The notes under the pieces are model-generated. The model had not been told where the DNA came from and did no database searches. It saw only the letters and a program-made list of their open reading frames with translations. A stretch of 64,000 nucleotides of DNA from Takakia lepidozioides (lineage: Eukaryota > Streptophyta > Takakiopsida > Takakiales > Takakiaceae), in contig CM060732.1 in the NCBI GenBank assembly GCA_030704615.1, forward strand, positions 8,432,001 through 8,496,000. Reading direction: 5' to 3'. The stretch's first letter is position 1, and each line of letters begins with the position of its first letter. Below are positions 45,059 to 57,821 of the stretch, piece by piece. The position numbers and the translations under genes were made by a program.

Positions 45059-47512
45059 ATGGCCTCCCAGCCCATGGGCTCCCTTGACGCGGACTTCTTC
45101 AGTGAGGACCACCCTGTCCCCTTTTCTTACGAGGTGGAAGATGACGGTTTTGCGGTGGTGCATGAACACGTGCTCGCAACGCAGTTTTGGTTGGAAAATG
45201 GAACTCTATTCCTTGAAAGGGAAGTGTACGATGCCAATGGAAAACTGCTCACGTACGCATTCTAGAAACCTTCGCATATTGCACCAACCACACAATGGAG
45301 AGTGACTCCAAGCAGATACAGGGTGCTCAATGCTCCTCGGAGACAGTCTGCAGGATCGTTCGTTACTCCTGGCACGGCAGCATCAGTGGCCCAGGAGAAA
45401 ACACTCGTGGTTGTCAAGAAGGAGTCAAGTACCGTTAACACTGTAGTTGAGCTTTTGGACTCATCCTTTGATGACACCTGTGAAATACCGCCCGTGGATC
45501 AGCCATGTCCACATCAAGAAGCAGATGTGGAGGAAATCACCAGTGTCATTCCTAAACTGAAAGCCATGGGTGGGATGGCAGGATTCAAGAGTGAGTTGAG
45601 GGGGATTGACTGGAGTACTTTCAATGTTCAGAGGGTGGCATTCTTGCCGGAATCTTTTGATGGTAATACTGTTTTTGAGCTGCCTCCTCCTGGTTGCGTT
45701 GGGGGCATTTCCACTCTCATGGAAGGAATGGACAAAAAGCACGATGGGCACCCTTGGTGCCGCACAAAAACCTCCAATATTCACAACCACGACAACCTCA
45801 TATTCAGGCGAACAGTCTGTAATGGGCACCTGAAATGCGAGAACATGAAATGCAAACACTTCGCATTGTCGGGTGTGCAAAACCAAAGCGAATGGGATGG
45901 TGTCAGTGAGAATCCATTCAAGCCTGGTGTGACACCTCCATACAGTAACACTTTTGTGTGCAAGTTCTGTAGGGTACCGCCTTCATGCCTTGCAATGTGT
46001 GGCGCCAGCATGTACTATGTGGTGCATCGATTCAAAACCCTGACTAGAGCCTGTGTCCATTTTGGTTTTCACAACCACCCTGTGTCCAAGGGGGATTACA
46101 GGGAGAGCGTTGAGACAATCTCGCGTCTGATAAGGCAAGAGTTGGATACCAATCCAACTGGAACCACATCTGCAATTGCCATGGGGGCAAGCAAGTCCTT
46201 TCTGGAAAGCCGTATTTTGTGTGCATCGGATTCGGTTGGAGGAAAACTGGAGGGACCAGCTTTGGACACTATTATGGACCATTTCTCGACTTTGATTTCT
46301 CCAAACATTAGGAATCAGGTGAACGCTTTAAGAATGGGCTCTGGGAGCCGAGGTTATATGGACAATATTATGGATTTGAAGAGAAGGAGCATGTACGACT
46401 ACATCCAAGACAGCGTTTTCCCGGGGCAAGGAGCCAGGAAAGTGTTCCTGTTCAAAATGTCCACAAAAGGTGAGGGCAGCGGAGTCAGCCTGGTTAAACG
46501 TATGCAGAAGGGTGGCGATCTACGCAACTGCTTCCTTATGTTCGATCACGTCAAGAGGGTTAAAGACTGGACCACAATGGCATGTCATGTTTACGACCCT
46601 GTGTACCAGTGTGTCATGACAATTGCAGTGTGTGACATGTAGTCAGAGGACACAGATTCACAGCAGTTCATGTGGGAAGCTCTCATTCGTGTTATGGCCT
46701 CCAATGGTCTCCTATCTCCCAATTTTGTTGGTTTCATGGGGAGCGGCCATGACAACGGTGAGCGGTTTGCATTCACCTTCCTTTGGGTGCTTCGGATATA
46801 TCTTTCAGGGTCCCATCCTAATATCGGCTTTGTGTTTTTTTGCCTTGCAGCATATGTCCATTGAGGAGATGGCGGACATGTCGTCTTGCAATCTAGCAGA
46901 GACAGTGCACAATGTCTGGTTGCAGCAATCCGGCTAAAAATGAAGAGATTTGTATGCGGCTACGGCCGATGACCGTATCCGTGCTCTGCAGCAGCAAACC
47001 AGATACAGGTCATTCTTGAGGGGTGGCCTTGGAGGCAAAGGCCCGGACAGGAGCAAGTTGATGTTGCGGGCAGCCAGAAGATCGGGGGATCCCAGCAAAA
47101 TAGCGCGGGCAGTGAGCATATGTGCAGATGGCAGCCCTCTCGTGGGAAGAGTTCCTCATCTGGAAGGTGAAGAGAGATTCGGGTCTTGCAAACGGAAATT
47201 GGATACCCCTCCTGGATCGGATGCAGACTCCCATAGGGCGGACAGGGTCAACTTCTCGACGCCACGTGTTCCCTTGGATTAGAGATGGAATTGCGGAACA
47301 TCCACAGGTGAGGGCCATTCTGCCCCAGACCGGACCCCTGCATCAAGCACTGTCACTGCAATGGTTGAAGACCAGAACGTGGTGCGGCATGTAATAGAGT
47401 CCATGTGCTTGGACGAGGTTTGGCATATAAAACGCACAAGTGATGGATCGTGTGTGAAATGCGCGGCGATCAGGGCCACCAATCATGAAAAATGTACATC
47501 ATTAATATCCAT
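45059..47512 (+). pseudogene. MULE-type transposase, 5' part
   Basis: Reading from ATG 45,059, a Cys/His-rich zinc-binding region lies at 45,745-46,080 (HNHDNLIFRRT, CNGHLKCENMKCKH, CKFCRVPPSCLAMCG, then H-x-G-F-H-N-H-P-V). This is like the DNA-binding modules of MULE transposases. A catalytic-core-like part follows at 46,530-46,740 (CFLMFDHVKRVKDW, TIAVCDM-stop-SEDTDSQQFMWEALIRVM). A likely intron lies at 46,757-46,851 (GTGAGC...TTGCAG). Downstream sequence reads CNLAETVHNVWLQ and RRSGDPSKIARAVS, then CKRKLDTPPGSDADSHR. Stops at 45,263 and 46,640 and others near 46,936 disable it, and part of the core seems missing. The frame is interrupted at 47,512 by the 10.3-kb element and continues at 57,822. 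Confidence 0.75.
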
Positions 47513-47660
47513 CCCGGGGGGTGCACTCCTCATTAAATGTACCAGCCACGTGTGTGCACAGGAGGGGGTATTTTAAACCCCCCCATGTACAACATTATAC
47601 ATACAGAGGGGGGTTTAAAACACCTTAAATATAATTTTACAAGAGGGGGTTGTTGAGTTT

Positions 47661-47760
47661 TTAGGGATAGTGTAGTGGTAAGAATGGCGATTCCGCCGCG
47701 ATGCATCCCGGGATCGAATCGTGGAATCGTCGTTTTGTATGTTTGTTTTTTTTTTTTTTT
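47661..47760 (+). ncRNA. tRNA-like pol III promoter segment
   Basis: An A-box-like TAGTGTAGTGGT (47,668-47,679) and a B-box-like GGGATCGAATC (47,710-47,720) have tRNA spacing. A long T run follows (from about 47,744) that would end pol III transcription. The acceptor ends do not pair, so it is not a working tRNA. It may be a tRNA-derived SINE head or a decayed tRNA. Confidence 0.4.
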
Positions 47761-48393
47761 CCGCTCCACGATCTTTCTCCCCTGACCTCCCGCGGCTTTC
47801 TCTTTTCTTTCTCCTCCTCTCCCGCGTTCGCCTTCCCTTCCGCGGGCTTTCTCTTTTTCCTCCTCTCCTCTCCCCTCCTCTCCACAGGGCATGGTAGGAC
47901 AATGTGGTGAGGGCACCAGAATGTGGTGAGGGCACTGACTTGGGAGAAGGTTTGAGGTTGTGATGTATGTAGAGGGCAGGAATCGAAGGGGATGAAGTAA
48001 GTGCGCGGGAATGTGGGGCAGGCCTGGGCTGATTGGTGATGATATGCGGGTGTGGTGGCGGATTGTTGTGCAGCAATGACAGGAGGACATGGGCATCAAG
48101 ATTCCCAGTCATCAGAGGTAATGAGCACATTAGGCCTATTTTCTTTCCTAATAATGATTGGTGTGACACAATGGTTGTACTCACTGTATCAGGCCTATTC
48201 TCATCCTTATTGAATTCAAACAGCCAGAGGGACAAGATGCCCCTAAGTGTACAGAACCTGAACGTCCTGAATCTGAAGGATTTGGTACTCAAGAGTTTAC
48301 ACAAGACGAGCAAAATCTACACATGGGGTAACTGTCCCCCCTTTGCAGAACGGTTGGGCGTCCAGGAGCAATCCCAAGCTACCTAGACGACAA

Positions 48394-50900
48394 ACAATTC
48401 ACATGCAAAGGGCTGGCTTGCGGCTGGCCACTTTCAACTTCTCAGGGCTTACTAACCAAAGGAAACAACTCGAAGTGGGACAAGTCCTTCGGACTAATGA
48501 TATTCATATCTGTGCTGGGCAAGAAACATGGGAAACTTCGGATAAACTGGTTGGAGATGTCAATGGTTATAAATGGGCAGGTAGGATGTGTACTCTCAAG
48601 GCAGCCTCTGCCAAACGCAGTCAAAAAGGGGTTGGATTCTTTGTCCGTGATTTCTTGTTTGATAATTGTGAAATTATCAACAAGGGTTTGAGGTACGAAC
48701 ATAGTATCTGGCTAAAACTGAATCTGAAGGGCGGCATGAGTACGAAGGACCTCTTTGTGGGTTGTGTTTACATGCCCACAGAGGGGACCCTTAGTGCTGA
48801 CGCAGACAAAGCCTTCGAAGATGTAAAGCTGGATTGTGCTTCGTTCCTTGCCAAAGGTCAGGTAGTGCTATTGGGTGACTTCAATGCCCGGGTGGGCAAA
48901 GGGCTCCATCAGGACGATATCATTGGGCCTTTTGGTGAGGACGAGCCCTCTATAAAGAATGCTGCAATTTGAAAACCAACAGAGAATTGTGGGCGAGGTA
49001 CTATCAGCTCCGGAAAGATATCAATCAGCTTGTTAGGTCTCAGAAGAAATTATACTGGGATAAGTTATACAGTGAAATAAACTCAAACCACCATGGTGGT
49101 AATGACAAGAAATTATGGTTGGCCCTTCAACGTTTGTACAAGCCTAAAAACGGTCAGCAAGTACAAGCGTTGAAGACTACTAAAGGTGCAGTGGTGACTT
49201 CATCGGTTGACATTGTCAAAACCTTTGAAAATCACTACAGTATCCTTGGCAGAACTTCTAGGTCTAACAGTGAGGGGTCTTCTGCTGAATGGAGGGACAC
49301 AGTTGGAAAAATTGTTCCTATGATTCAAAACAGCCCTGATGAACTGGAGTATATTTCAATGGCTTATAACGCTCCCATTAGTTCTTCTGAGATTGTGGAA
49401 GCAATTGAACATTTAAATGGATATAAAGCTGGTGGACCTGATGGTATTGTCAACGAGCTTATCAAGCACGGTGGCGATCCCATGATAGAGGCCCTAGTTC
49501 TCCTCTTTAACCTTATCTGGAAGACTGAAATGATCCCCTTTCGCTGGCGACAGGGGGTCATTGTCAGTCTATACAAGAAGGGTGACAGAGAAGAACTGGG
49601 GAACTACCGTGGCATCACACTCAGGAGTTGATTAATTGCGCGAAGAGATACTTTGATCTTTGGGGGCTAGAGGCTAATGTCAGCAAATGTGCAGTGGTAG
49701 CATTCAACGACAGAGGAGAGGGAGGAAGTGATCTTAAGTGGCAGTGGGGTAGCCAAGAGATCCCGGTCCTCCCTTCCTACACTTACCTGGGCGTTGAGTT
49801 TTCCTCCAATTGTAATTGGGATGCACATATCCGGAAAGTTGTTCGAACTGGCAAGGGCAAAGCTCTGGGGCTCACTAAATTTTTCCACTGCAGAGGGGTC
49901 ATCTCTGAGGTTAAGAAAACCATGCTTTGTCGCGTTATTAGACCTGCCTTGGAGTACGGATCTGCTATATGGGTTGATAACTCCAACCAGGCTAAGTCTC
50001 TAGAATCCATTCAAGTGGGGGTGCTTAAGGAGTGTATGTCAGCATGCTCCAAAACAGTCAATGTGGCTGTTCGGGGTGAGTTTGGCATTCCATCCTTAAG
50101 CTCCCGACGAGATGAATTCAAGGTCAGATGGTGGGGTCAGCTGCAACATATGCCCAACACCAGATATCCTAAGTTGATTGACTCTATATCTTGGAAACAG
50201 GACCGCCCTGTCAAACAGGCTAAGTCCTGGCAGAAGAGAGTAGAAAAGATTCTCAAGGACCTGGACCTGGATCCGCAAGTCTTGACCCTGCTGGATAAAT
50301 CTGCCTTAGAGGCTGTAGTGTCTGAGGCCATGTCTGTTGCCATGAGATTGTCTGATGAAAATGAAGTTAGGCAGAGAACTTCCCTGAACTTGTTTCCAGT
50401 CAGTGACATGGGGGTGGACATCTTGGATGACCTCAAGGGTCTACCCACTCTCGGCACTAGACTGAAATTTAAACTCAGGGCAGGAAGCCTACCTTTGAAC
50501 AGCAAACAGAAGCAGAGAGGAAAGGGAGAGTGCAATTGTCCGTTGTGTGGGCAATCTGAAGACAGTATTCATTTTCTGATACGCTGTCCGGGTTCTCTCA
50601 CCAAAGAGAGGCTCTCTTCAATTCTATCAAGGGAATTGTGCCTGTACCCCTGTTTACCAACTTTGAAAGTCTCGAGGCTGAGCCAAAAGCCCAGGCCCTC
50701 CTGAGGCCTAGTTTTTGGGCAAATCACACACAGCAGATTGATGCTTGTGTGAAGGGTTTTCTAGAGGATATCTGGAAAACCCGGATTAATTCCTTATACG
50801 ATGGTAAGTCTTACTACCAACGTCAGCCCTGTTCTTTTGTTCCCACTGAAACTGGGCGCGGGGTCAATGGCCACAAGGCTACGGCAAACAACGTCTTATG
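48394..50900 (+). pseudogene. LINE endonuclease/RT with palm deleted
   Basis: 48,415-48,960 is an APE endonuclease (GLRLATFNFSGLTNQRKQL, C-A-G-Q-E-T-W, VGCVYMPTEGT, LLGDFNARVGKG). 48,969-49,630 is the N-terminal RT (KAGGPDGIVNELI, VIVSLYKKGDREELGNYRGI). The next segment starts already downstream of the catalytic palm (ANVSKCAVVAF, SYTYLGVEFSSNCNWDAHI), with no Y/F-x-D-D motif between. Domain 49,640-50,704 ends with CNCPLCGQSEDSIHFLIRC, a C-terminal zinc motif. The EN also stops short of its final motifs. It is a non-plant-L1 type of LINE, unlike the one at 6-30 kb. It is dead cargo inside the DNA transposon. Confidence 0.85.
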
Positions 50901-51339
50901 AGTACAATCTCATCCTTATCATCCCTCGCCTTTTGGAAAATTCCAGCCATAATTGAAGGGCAATTGGTTGTTGTACTTAACTGCACGAATGTTCCCCTTT
51001 CTGTTGGAATGAGCCGCACGTCCTTTCCATGCTGACATACCCTTTCTTCTTCCTGCAGGATCCTTTGCCCAGCCCTGTTATTTCTATCATTTGTGCCATC
51101 CTCTTGGCGTTTCCACAGCCTCCCCTCATTGCCAGTGAAGTGTTTCTTTCTCTTCCCTTTGTCTTTAAAGACACTCCAACTGTTAGCTGCAGTACCCTTC
51201 GCTGATTTCTTATTGCCTTTGACCTCATGTATGTTTTCAATCATGTTTGAAGGGTGATCACTTGCTGCCATATGCATGACTGTGTCCTTGACTGCTTCTC
51301 TTGTCTCAGTATGATGTTTAATTGTTGTCATGTCAGGCT

Positions 51340-52060
51340 GTGCTCAGCTGCACCGTGGTGTCTTCAAATGGATCAATTTTTCAGACACGGTCTTGCCAAC
51401 TGAATGATGCAGGTTCACTTGGGAGAGTGCACTCCCCCTTTCCTCTCTGCTTCTGTTTCATGTTCAAAGGTAGGCTTCCTTCCCTGAGTTTAAATTTCAG
51501 TCTAGTGCCGAGAGTGGGTGGACCCTTGAGGTCATCCAAGATGTCCTCCCCCATGTCACTGACTAGAAACAAGTTCAGGGAAGTTTTATGCCTAACTTCA
51601 TTTTCATCAGACAATCTCATGGCAATAGACATGGCTTTGGCACTACAGCCTCTAAGTCTGATTTATCCAGCAGGGTCAAGACTTGCGGATCCAGGTCCAG
51701 GTCCTTGAGAATCTCTTCTACTCTGGCCTTGGGAAAACACCTTTTGATCTCAGTCCAGAAAGTGGTCAGAGGTACCAATATCAGTTCTGTCGATCAACAC
51801 ATTGGCACACTGGGGGAACAAATTTTTGTCCATTATGATATAGTCCACAATGGAACGTTCCCCAGTTTGGGATTTCTCACGAGTCCACTGCACTTGGTCA
51901 CCTCTTGTCTTGTTAATCAAGGTCAAAAGCTGAAGCTCTTCCAGACAGTTAATTAACCGTCTGCCATTAGAATTCAGCTCGTCCTCACCAGAAGACCCAA
52001 TGATATCGTCCTGATGGAGCCCTTTGCCCACTTGGGCATTGAAGTCACCCTACAATAGCA
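51340..52060 (-). pseudogene. Inverted second copy of LINE cargo
   Basis: On the minus strand, 51,632-51,381 repeats the LSDENEVR...SLNLF and LPTLGTRLKFKLR part of the LINE. 52,031-51,750 repeats the endonuclease end, including GKGLHQDDIIG and the extra RSIVDYIIMD segment missing from the plus copy. With 48.4-50.9 kb it forms an imperfect inverted repeat about 0.4 kb apart. It belongs to the same LINE family. Confidence 0.8.
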
Positions 52061-53131
52061 CCACAGAGATGAAGAGAAGCTTTGGAATGAGACACTTTTC
52101 TGACCCCAGTCAATGGTGGGACAATGTGGGTGGATGGTCAACTGGAAACAGCAGCGGCAACAGCGCAATTGATAAAGCAAGGCACTGCTGATGAAAGGTA
52201 CCTTCTTCAACGTATTTCAGCCTGAGGGCACCTTCTGGTTTGACCTGTTTCAGCCTGTTTTTCCCTCTCATCAGACTCAGCCCTGAAGCATATGTATTGA
52301 ATTCTGTAAGTTAGCTCGTTGGGTGGATCTGCGGTGCTCTGGAGTGACTTTGCAAGTTGCTGCCGAGGTGGTAGCATGACAGTACCTAAAAAAAGATAAT
52401 AGATAGAACAAGGGACTGCTAATGAAGGTACCTTCTTCAACACATTTCAGCCTGTTTTTCCCTATTATCAGAGTCGTCCCTAGATTTCCAGATGGCGGAT
52501 TCCAAGCTCCAGATTACCTATGATTCCATGTGGAATGATAGCTACAAGAAACCTGGATGGGTAGATGGTCAACTGGAAGCCACAGTAGTAGCTGCAGAGG
52601 CATGATGTACGCATTGTTAGTGTGGAGGGAGGGGTAGCTGTTGATGCAGGGAGAGGATCGTGGGTGCAAAATCATCCAAGAGGGCCAGATTTGGAGCAAG
52701 GAACAGCGCTGGCAGGAGTTCTATAAATTTGATCCACAGCGGTGGGACAATATTGTCAACAAGGTGAGCTTTCTTCATGCAACATCGTAGGGAGTTTGAC
52801 AGAACTTTGTATTTAAATATGTTAGTGTGGAGGGAGGGCTAGCCGCTGATGCAAGGATGGACTGTGGGTTCAGGATCACCCAAGAGGGCTACCAGCAGTG
52901 GAAGTAGCAGCATTTGGTCAATAGCAGCAGCAAAAATTAACAACATCAAACTCATCAATCAGGTACTTGCTTCTGTATACATTTCATCCTCTTATGAACG
53001 TAGTTCCTACTTGGACAGCCTATAGGGTTGTATAAAACAGACTTTGGAACCTTCCAACCCGGGTGCTTTGTTATTGGTCTATCAAGGTCTGATTTGAAAT
53101 GTTTTCATTGCATTTTGCAGGTGAACTCATC
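52061..53131 (+). other. Transposase upstream region with direct repeats
   Basis: Two repeats (52,616-52,712 and 52,822-52,910) share a start GTTAGTGTGGAGGGAGGG and an inner CAAGAGGG word. Short coding-like pieces (MWNDSYKKPGWVDGQLEA) may be former first exons of the transposase. A candidate acceptor TTTTGCAG lies at 53,113-53,120. No complete frame is present. Confidence 0.45.
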
Positions 53132-56100
53132 ATGGAAGAAGAGTTGGAAGTAAAAGTCCTGCTTGTTGGAGGAGATGCATCACCAAACAGGCTTGGTTCT
53201 GTGTTCACTATGCAAGGTGTCACATACAAATGCATCCGAGCAGAAATTATAGGTGATGAGCTTGTCTCAGCAAAATTTCATTTCCTTTCCATGGGGGGTA
53301 GTGTCCTTTCAGCCAAGCAAGAAGAGAGGATGGTTCTGAAAGGGGATACTGTACACATTAAGATTTCAGACCAAAATGATGGGGACCAAGGATTGAAAAG
53401 ACCTCTATCTTCCAGTGGTTCTACGATCTTGCATGAGGACAGACCAGGCGAGGACCCGGCACCAGTGTCTACCAAGATGAGGATGGACCCTGATACACCC
53501 TTTGCTGGCGATGGTGGAAATGAAGACCATGCACATGAGCATGCACTTCAGCAGAGATCTGGTAGATTGTGCAGCACGTTGGCTACATCCAACGATATTC
53601 AAAAATGGCAGAAAAAGATTAGAGCCGTTGAAAGAAAAATCTCTGCAGAAGGACGATGTGACAAGTTTGAGCTGATGACAAAGGATCAACAAGGACAAGC
53701 AATGTTCCACATATGGTGTGTTGAGTGTGAGGATGTTTATGCACGGTCTGGGAAAACAAACCATATGATGCATGTGCAAACTTTATGAGATCTCATTTGA
53801 GGAGTGAGGGGCATCGCATAGCCTATGAGAGGCGTCATGGGAAGGGTTCATCACAATGTGTCATCAGCCCTGTAAATGCAGATGAAGCATTAGACGCAAA
53901 GAAGAACAGGGTGAAGGAGGCATTAGAGGAAGTCGCTCGGTTTTGTGAGGACAATCCTGGAAACAGATTTGAGATTGTGGAAGCCACAATTGGAGACTAT
54001 TCGCAGTTGGGTTCCATAAGGATTAGGTGCCCACTGGATTCGAAGTGGCTACTCTTGTTTCCAAGGACAGGTTCTTTGCAATCTTCTTTGACAGAGCATG
54101 TGAAAGGAAAAACTCATGTCGATGTAGAGATTTGCCAGAAGGTTGGAAGTAGTGAAGGACCTTGCAAAAAAAGAGGAAGGCCTCCAAAGCCTATGATTGC
54201 CAAAGATGTAAAGCAACGGGATCTAAGCTCTTTCTTGGTCAGTCAACCTGTGTTGCCGTCCCCACCACTTGACAATCCAATTGTGGCATCAACAATGGGA
54301 GCATCCTCGTCACAAACTCCATACGCTTGTGTTGACGCTGCCCAACGGGGAGATCTGATCGAGGATTGACAATTACAGCAAAGGTCCCAATGCAACAAAG
54401 GAAGAGACAGTTTGTGTTGGGGCCTATGGGATGAATGGTGGGAGTACAACCAGCAGAGAATAAGTCTGAAACCATTCCTTCAAGATAGCAAGGGAGGAAA
54501 GAAGTGGTATGTCGAGCCGTTGACAAATGCAACCATCACTCTAAACAATCAAGAGCATAAGGTTGTTGGTACGTTTCGGCACGCGGATTGTTTTAGAGTG
54601 TCATTGGATGGGGAGCCATTTCCAAACTTGAGATGTTCAGCATGTTCTTCCATTCCCTTGGAAAATGACTTCAGAATGAGGGTATATAGAGAAAGAGGTG
54701 CCATGGAATGTAGAGGGGAGAGAGATACTGGCAAGGGAAGAAGGTTGTCATATCTTGGAAATGCGGAGATTGTCAAACAAGTTTACAAAAACAGACAGGA
54801 GTTGAGGCAGTTGAGGTTCAAATTGTGGGAGGCCAGGACCAAAGTGACATCATTGTCTGTGCGATGTAGGAGTTTGAAGGAGTCTGGGATTGAGGCAATT
54901 GAAAGAGGAGATGTTCTCAAATTTTGTCGTGATATTGTTGATGCACATAGGAGGGGGGATTTTGAAGGAAAAGAAAGTTTGTGGGATTTTCTTGTTGATA
55001 TGGGCAAGAATATTGACAGGTCTCCACAAGGGAAGAGGTATGGTACTAGCACAAAAACAATGTTTGAGACTGTGCAGCTTTGGGGGGGTCCGAGATTGCA
55101 TCATTTTTGGCTTCAAATGTGGGGGGTCCTTCTATTGATACTACAAGACGGTCTTTGAGGAAAGGTTTGAAGTATAGAGCGGGAGAAACGGATGATATAT
55201 TTCAGCATGTGGCTGGAATTTACAGAGATGTGATGGAAGATGCAAATATTCCATTGGGAAGCATCCCAGTGATGGTGGCCGAAGATGAAACTGTTGTGAA
55301 GCAATTGGTACGTTGGATTGCTAGGGATGACACCCTTCTCGGGTTTTGTGGGCTTCAAGACAACCATGTATGTATTTCAAATTTTGTGGTGCAAGTGGGA
55401 GAAGGGGAATCAAGGTACCAACATATTGTGGAGGCATTCAAAAACAATGTGGTTGCCCATTATGCTAGAGTGTTGATAGCAAATCCTCTACATGTACGGT
55501 TACCTCGATTGGTATTGGTAATCCAGCTCACTTGCAATAGATTTGACAACAATTTTGTGAGATCACAATGGGAAGTGGTGAGACAGTTGTGGGACAAATA
55601 TGTGAGGGACGTGGTTGGGCCTATAATTGGGCATGCTTCAGACGGAGATAGTAGGAGGAGAAAAGTGATGTTAGAAGATTATGCCAATGGGGCTGGAAAT
55701 AGATTTTGCATCCCTTGGGAAGGATGGTTGTTTACAGGTCGAGTGTGCAACGGGGGAGATAATGGGAAAAAATTGGTAAATCCCTTGGACAGTGCATCAC
55801 GGACTTTGGTGTTGGGTGATGAGGTTGCTACATTGAATCATGTGTTATTGGTCTACCATTCATTTTCAGTGGACAAGCATGGACTTCGGGAATGTGATAT
55901 CAAAAGAGAAGATCGACAAAATTGGGCAGCAGCTCAACGACTGGCATCTCGGAAGGTGCAAGCTTGTTTGAGGGAGTTACAATCAACTGTGAATCATCGA
56001 AGAGAGAGGACCAAAGGTACTGAAATTTACCTATACATCATTTCATGCTACATCGACATTTTTTTGTCTCCTCACATGTCATTGTGTGAGATGGTACAAT

Positions 56101-57511
56101 CTGCTGCGAAGGTATCATTTTTTTTTTCAGATTGTGGAAGTTGTGGCTATTCCAGCACGAGGTGTATAATCTGAAATCCTTCTTCATTAGCAGGGAAGCA
56201 TACTTGGATTTACAAATTTCATGCCGCTACGTGGTTCTACTTATCAAATTGTTCAAGGATAAGTTTAATCATGTGCAAGTTCATTTGAGCCTTGTTGGTT
56301 CAGATGTGTGTGAAATATTCTTCAGCAAAGTGGGAGGTATGTCACGGAATGAGAGGACATATGACGGGTGTGATTTGATTGAGAGTGTGGGAGCATTAAC
56401 ACGCATATCCGAGTTCGAGGCGAATCCAAAAGGACCCAAGTTCTCAAGAGCTCACAAGAAACAAGAACGCATATGGTCTTCTTTGGAGAAGAAGCCAGGT
56501 ATCCCCCTTGCTGATTTGTCCGACTTTTCTACTGTCCAATCGGATGATTGCATTGTGGAGGCTTTGAAAACTGGATTTCTAGAAGCGCAACTTTTATGCC
56601 ATAAACTTGGGATGAAACCAAACAAAGCAACAAACTTGGATTGGTGGAATGAGCCATGGACAATTGAGAGACAAATGGAGGTCGAGCTATTCAAAAGCAT
56701 GGAAGAGGAGGGTGATGATGTCAGTGCCATAGATTCTATTTGTCCTCTTAATGCAGACACACATATTCAAAATGAGGTCGTGGAAGATGAATTGGTGTGC
56801 GGGCCTTCGAATTCAATGGAGGATGTTTTGAGCCAACCTTTGGATGATCATGCGGAAGAGGTACTTGTTCAAAGTGAATTGAGACATACTCTGGATGCTG
56901 TCATTGATGAGTTTGAACAAGAGAAAGATGGATCGAAGACAGTGGTTCCATTTGTCAAAGTAGACGGGAAGACCATATTCAAAAGCACTTTGGTTAGCCA
57001 ATTCAATGGCAACCCTACTCTATCCAAGGATAGATTGACACGAGTAAGAAGTGCATCGATGTTGTTTTGCCGAGAAAACAAACCAACTACCAGCAACAAA
57101 GCCACGAGCTTGGGATTGGGTTCGGATTGTGCTGTATTTTTTGTTGATGGGGAGACTGCGATCCAAACTACAAACAGGAAAGGTAGACCAGGGAAAACCT
57201 GCAGAGGAGCAACCAAAGGCACTTGGTATTTGGGCAGGGTTCAAAGAATGCGGAAGAAAATCAATAAGCGGTTTGTAGAATGTAGGGATTCTGTTGATTT
57301 ATTGGAGCGTCCTTCTCATATGGAGATTGGGTTAGCATGGTACCAAAAAATTCGAGGAGGGGTCTATACGTACGATTTGACGAATAACATGATGGTTGAT
57401 TTGGATTCCATTATCGCGTTAGCATGTTTAAAGTACAATGTCAAGTCAAACACATATGTTCTTGATGCAAATGACCGAAAAGTCTTTGATAACTTTATCA
57501 AAGGCAAATAA
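53132..57511 (+). pseudogene. Large DDE-type transposase of unassigned family
   Basis: It spans about 1,460 codons with almost no introns. The N-terminus is unrecognised. A zinc-finger-like W-C-V-E-C ... HLRSEGH lies near 53,720-53,815, followed by an AT-hook (KKRGRPPKP, about 54,167-54,193). The probable catalytic region has MVAEDETVV (55,272-55,298), LLGFCGL and the GHASDGDSRRRK segment near 55,632. Then come NPLDSASRTLVLGDEVATLNH and, near 56,303, GSDVCEIFFSKVG. I infer a D-D-E triad from these. The S-D-G-D-S and downstream R-x-L...NH pattern recalls P/THAP9-type proteins, but I cannot name the family. A TGA at 54,367, a G7-run shift near 55,085, a shift near 53,780 and a T10-run shift near 56,115 break it. 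Confidence 0.75.
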
Positions 57512-57821
57512 TTTTTTTAATTAATTTGTTAGATTTTATTATGTTTTAAATGAATAAATTCGATATAATATAAAAACATACATATACATATTGGAGGGTT
57601 ATTTTTAATGATGAAAAATGAGAATATACATACAGAAGGGGGTACTTTTAAAAAATTGTAAATTTTTGTATATTTACAGGAGGGGATTTTATAATCTTCA
57701 AAAAGTATGTACAGAGGGGGTATAAATTATCCAAGGACCCGTATACAGGGGTTTTTTTATTAGGCGACGAACGCACGTGATACGCACAGTTTATAAAGAG
57801 TGCACCCCCCGGGATATCCAT

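Larger units (their letters stand above)
47505..57821. mobile_element. 10.3-kb TIR DNA transposon with 8-bp TSD
   Basis: The element proper is 47,513-57,813 (10,301 bp). The 8-bp direct repeat ATATCCAT lies at 47,505-47,512 and 57,814-57,821. Both termini are CCCGGGGGGTGCACTC in inverted orientation. Beyond the first 16 bp the two TIRs diverge but share a CACGTG word and runs of G. It splits the SWIM/MULE gene in frame. Contents from left are a tRNA-like pol III box, LINE-type endonuclease/RT cargo (plus), an inverted LINE fragment, a direct-repeat region, and a large transposase gene. An 8-bp duplication fits hAT or P superfamilies rather than the 9 bp usual for MULE. Confidence 0.93.

Noticed and set aside
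47661-47735. A functional tRNA gene
   Set aside because: The A and B boxes are plausible but the acceptor stem does not pair.
47701-48313. Frames over the poly-T and CCTC-rich region
   Set aside because: Low-complexity sequence gives Phe/Ser or Arg/Glu-rich translations without a domain.
53278-53779. Minus-strand frames within the transposase
   Set aside because: They are shadows of the plus-strand coding sequence, which has the recognisable zinc finger and DDE-like segments.
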